Below, one piece after another: positions 59,937 through 64,000 of a DNA stretch of 64,000 nucleotides. Source of the stretch: Nymphaea colorata (Eukaryota > Streptophyta > Magnoliopsida > Nymphaeales > Nymphaeaceae). Every line of letters begins with the position of its first letter. The first letter of the stretch is position 1. Under the pieces are notes generated by a model. It was not told the DNA's origin. It searched no databases and saw only the letters and a list, made by a program, of their open reading frames with translations. Where the stretch lies: the NCBI RefSeq assembly GCF_008831285.2, contig NC_045143.1, positions 7,573,503 to 7,637,502 on the forward strand, read 5' to 3'. Both the position numbers and the translations under genes were made by a program.

Positions 59937-62900
59937 TTACTGAACTTTAAGTGCCGCTTTGTGAACCATGGTTTCCTTGTGGATTTGATGACAGCTCTTT
60001 TCTACAAGATCAAGAAGCTTCTCTAAGTTTGTTGCCCACGAGTTAAGAATGTCATTGCTGTCTTTTGCAGACTGGAAGCTAACTATGCCTGCTGGTCTGT
60101 CGATCTTTGCCACAAGGGATTGGGATACAACCATTTCAGACATGTACTTTTCTGCTTCCTGAAATAATAAGGAAAAAAGGAATGATGCATTAGAATCGTA
60201 TCAACGGCTATCACTTGTATGAACCATGGAGGCAGGCCATCGTTGAAGATTTGGAAAACATGAATGATGCAGGATCAGCACAGAACCAGCTCACAGTCCT
60301 GTAAGGTTTATAACCACCCATATAGCATAAGAACATTAAGCCCCAGTTCTAATTGGACTGAGACTCTTTATCACAATCAAGTGAACTTGGTCGAGTCCAT
60401 ATTGTTTTCTACAGGTCATTTACCAAAAAGACCACCACCAATTCCAACTACAGAGACAGAAGGCAGAATGCGTCTCATGGACCCATGACCAATAATTACT
60501 AATTAGAACGTTCCGTTCCACTTCCACTTACTCGTTAGTCCAACCTACAGTTTCTTTCATTAGTTAACTTGAGAAGCTATTGGTTGGGTTCTTGCCAAAT
60601 TCACTGAGAGGCATTTTATTTATTGATAAAAGCTAAATTGACACTTTCTAGAACAGTTGTACTTTTCTAGGTGGTCACATTTTTATGCAGTCATCAAACA
60701 AGAGGAAAATGAATTATAAAAGGGAAAAAAGGCAGGGGGCAACCAGAGAAAATGAATACAGACAAAGATATAGTACATCATGCACAAACCTGTGAACTGA
60801 GGCACAACAGTTCTGCAAGCCTCTTCACAGTGATTCTCGAATAGTATTTTGAAACCACCAAAATGTTCTGCAAAAAGAGGACATTTTTTAAATAAGTGTT
60901 AGGAAGTATCAACTAGTAAATAGCATTTAGATACACAACTGTAACACCTACATGTTCAATAATCCGTTGTCTAAGATCTTCAGCTGCCTTATCCCCCAAA
61001 GGCCCACCTAGCATTTCTCTCTCCCGCTCAAATTCAACTTTGTATGTTTCCCAAAGAGTTGTCCAACGGATTACCTCCATTGTCACTAGTTGCTTTAACA
61101 GTGCACTTGATTATGAACAGATCCAAGAACAGTGAAAGGTTAGTCATGCATCAACGTAGGTGGAGTAACCAACATGGACAGTGACATAAAAAATCCAGCG
61201 GGCAGGAACTCAGCACAGCACTCACCGGAAATTAGGAATCTCAGTCAGATTCTTATCTTCCAATGTAGAGTTAAGAAGACTAGATTGCATTGGGCCATGT
61301 GGAGACAATACTAGATACCAACAAATTTTCCTCAAGACCTTCATCAATGAAATAACATAAGACAAAGAATTGCAAAACAACTGCAATTAAGATGTAAAGA
61401 CAGACCACTTACTGGCATCCATTGAGTTGGGTCTTCTCTGATAGAAGGAATCTCATAGATTGCCTTGTAACTACGGCAAATCTCTAGGTAGTCATTGTGA
61501 TGGAAATAGTACCTAGCAAGAGAGAAAACAACATGAAGCAAAAGTTTATTCCTCTCTTGCGGAATAAGTAAACAGAAGAAAATTTTTCAACATGCTGTTT
61601 CATCTTTCCTGCTTCAGGTTCCACAATATTTTAGCACTTCAATTTCTAAGTAAAATCAGCATAAGATAGATTTAAATACTGCAATTTCCAGAAAGAGCAT
61701 GTTGTTGCAGTAGCATTTCTAAATATCCGTGAATCCTATATTATTTCCTCCAGAAATCAGAAATGCATACAATCTCCAGTAGACTTCAATGGCACCTGAA
61801 CATCGCTGTCAAAGTACTTCATTATTTCTCTAGAAGCCAGAAATACATGTGATTCTGTACTAAAAAATGACATCCATAAGGAACCTGACAGCCAAAATAT
61901 ACGATCAAGAACCTAACTGAATAATTAAGGTCTTATGTTTTAACTATACAACCATCGTTGGCATATAAATTCAAGATGCCAAAAAAAAAAAAAAACCCTT
62001 GTGGCAACAACATGACGAAGAAACACATGAAATAAGCAAGCCATGTCATGGAACCATGTAAACTCAAGCGAGTTGTACTTCCTACCATAACAGAATCCAA
62101 CAGATCATCCAATCAGTGAAATTCAGCACAAAGGCAAGATCACAAGATTATATAATGAAACTTAGAACTATGGAAGCACCTACCCCATCTGATAGTCCAT
62201 GAAATACAATGTAGGTAAGCTAAGAAACCCTAAGTTCCAGGTCACATATGAAAATTGTGCCATTTACCACTCTCATAACCAAATGACTCAGTTTCATTTC
62301 CTAGGATTTTGGTTATGGTCTCTCCTGTTCGTATGATCATGAACATTCTCCCTATGCAAAGGCCTAAACTGGATCATAATACATTGAAGTGAATGGTCAC
62401 ATAAAATGAATGTGGTATTCAATAATATGCAGGAAGAGAATTTGGACTCAAGTGCCAAAGAATTTACAGATAGTGAAATAAATAAACAACAAACCCACCA
62501 TCATATAGCATGCTAACAAGTAATGAAATGGAGATAGAAATATGGAGAAAAGTTGCAACAAAAATAAGAACAATAAACAAAATAAATCCATAAAAAAACA
62601 CTGCAACATCTTGCCAGAAGCATTGGAATTACAAACTTGCATGAAAAGCAAAAGAGACCATACCGAATCATCAATTCATAGTAAATTCTCTTAAGCTCTA
62701 ACAGCGAAGGTATGTCTGCAGGAGCCTCCTCAACAATGTTATCGCCTTCTTTTGGCTTCTTCTTCTCCTTTGATGTGTCAGCATCAAATACTCTAGGACT
62801 AATTTTCCTGGAGAGAATTTGTGCACGGACATAGTCTTTGCGGTCTAAGCACAAACGCACCTACAGAAACATTATTAGAATTTCAAAAAATGGTTAAAAA

Positions 62901-63531
62901 TGATTAATAATCATTATCAGCATACATTCATAGCCAACGAGAGTTCAAAATACCTGTTCAAGTATGAAAGCTATTTTCTCTGTCTTGGCCATTGCACCAA
63001 AAGTTTCCACCTAAAATGCAGTAAGAGCAATAGAACAACAGAACAAGCATAAGGTTCATAGATATTGCAAACAGTCAAACTATCACAACTCCCCAAATAG
63101 TAAACCTGTAAGATGATATGTTTTTCTTTCTATTATATACATGAATTATGTCATTGATGAAGATAAAATGTAGCTACTCATTTCAATTCTGGAACTAAAT
63201 GATGTTCAGGTCCCTACTTACAGCAATTTCTTGCATTAGATCAGCAGCTTCTGCAATAAGTCCTTGTTCTTCTTTGATTTTGGCAAGCCTTTTTATAAGC
63301 CTTGCCCTTTCAATCTCAACATAAATCTGTTTCACAGTGCAGCTAAATTTGATGACCATATACAAAGCATGCCACAGTTTATAAACTAACACATAACATC
63401 CAAGTAACAGGAGATAGGGAGACCTTTCCAGCTGAGACATTGTTCAATGTCTTGATAAGTTCAATACGAGTTTCAAGATCAGGTGTTTCATCTATATATT
63501 GCATTGCTTGCTGCACCATTGCAGTCACAGC
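59937..63531 (-). CDS. RPN5: 26S proteasome regulatory particle subunit RPN5 (C-terminal exons; 5' end outside window)
   Basis: RPN5 (PSMD12 in animals) is a PCI-domain scaffold subunit of the proteasome lid, acting in ubiquitin-dependent protein degradation in nucleus and cytosol (established). Nine exons are seen on the minus strand: 63424-63531, 63222-63326, 62954-63010, 62664-62860, 61413-61512, 61226-61338, 60952-61105, 60790-60867 and 59937-60158 (TAA). All junctions are GT-AG and the frame is kept, giving 377 residues of about 442. Diagnostic segments: [97 protein letters not shown] (PCI winged-helix start) and the C-terminal helix [20 protein letters not shown]. The missing ~65 N-terminal residues must lie right of 64000, since 63540-64000 shows no coding. 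Confidence 0.95.
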
Positions 63532-64000
63532 CTGCAACCAGCAAATGAAAGCACATATGAGACAATGATGATGGTAATAGTGATGAAATGCACAACAAGA
63601 TATATAAAATATTATAACCTACAAAAAAATGAGAATTTGAGAATCAAGATGGACAAGAAACAAGTGTTCTATGTAAAAGTGAACACAAATTTAACTGTAA
63701 GCATGGAAAGACAAAGTTCTGTTCATGTGTTGTTGATGCTACAACATATTGTAGTCCTCACTATCAGTCTCATCCTAATATCAGTACAGCAGGTGAATTT
63801 AACTACAGGTCCTTTTATGGAAAATCACATGGAGATTTGAAGAATACTTAGCAGCTATTCAAGTAAATAAAACCAAATTAACGTTCCAGATAAATACTAC
63901 AGATGGGAATCCCCTGTACAAGTTTTAAAATTCCTGGAGATATAAAAGTTGCTGAGAACAATAAACCAAAAACATCACAGTGTAGTCATCATTTTATACA
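63532..64000 (-). other. RPN5 intron running off the right edge
   Basis: Upstream of the first visible RPN5 exon in transcript direction there is an acceptor TTGCAG (63532-63537) and then AT-rich DNA without the expected N-terminal RPN5 coding. The plus-strand frame across it shows no similarity and is taken as chance. Confidence 0.65.

Noticed and set aside
62513-62860. Minus-strand frame continuing past RPN5 exon 62664-62860
   Set aside because: After the donor at 62662-62663 the sequence turns into low-complexity hydrophobic residues. Splicing to 61512 restores the conserved [19 protein letters not shown] segment.
1-64000. tRNA genes, rRNA genes, CRISPR arrays, bacterial-type operons
   Set aside because: I looked for tRNA B-box patterns (GGTTCRANNCC) with cloverleaf context and for regularly spaced short repeats. 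None qualified; the only regular array is the 71-bp satellite, which lacks spacers.

Overview
The window is a stretch of nuclear DNA from a flowering plant. The evidence is the set of intron-containing genes with GT-AG junctions, plant-only families (a NAC transcription factor, a secreted LRR protein), telo-box motifs upstream of a housekeeping gene, and many plant-type transposons (Ty1/copia, hAT-like and PIF/Harbinger-like miniature elements). The intergenic DNA is AT-rich with many dinucleotide tracts. I cannot name the species.

Five protein-coding genes are supported, all on the minus strand. From left to right: (1) alpha subunit of the mitochondrial processing peptidase, 820-5146, eight exons seen, C-terminal part missing off the left edge; (2) OSGEP/KAE1, the tRNA t6A threonylcarbamoyltransferase, 7961-11870, three exons, 360 residues, complete; (3) a NAC075-type NAC transcription factor, 23190-26537, six exons, 448 residues, complete; (4) a single-exon secreted LRR protein of the extensin-like family without an extensin tail, 53847-55031, 394 residues; (5) the proteasome lid subunit RPN5, 59937-63531, nine exons seen, N-terminal exons off the right edge. 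Exon boundaries were set by hand from GT-AG sites, reading-frame continuity and recalled family sequences. Genes 1, 2 and 5 are housekeeping functions (mitochondrial import, tRNA modification, protein turnover). Genes 3 and 4 suggest regulatory or cell-wall roles. They are independent plant genes and do not form an operon or pathway.

The space between genes is mostly transposon debris. A degenerate copia relic on the minus strand (about 15090-16838) carries two nested miniature insertions. A larger plus-strand copia element (41508-47640) has a broken gag-pol and an unusual head-to-head LTR palindrome at its 5' end. A second minus-strand copia relic (about 48100-50515) abuts it. Miniature elements with terminal inverted repeats and, in several cases, recognisable target-site duplications lie at 8553-9008, 15279-15472, 31985-32618, 38644-38895 and 58595-58743. 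The 31985-32618 element contains five copies of a 71-bp satellite. The region also has many short local tandem duplications (25-225 bp units), several inside introns of OSGEP.

I found no RNA genes, no CRISPR array and no convincing new gene system. The points most worth following are the LTR palindrome, the concentration of tryptophan-to-stop changes in the copia element, the satellite-bearing hAT-like element, and a decayed duplicate of an OSGEP splice acceptor.
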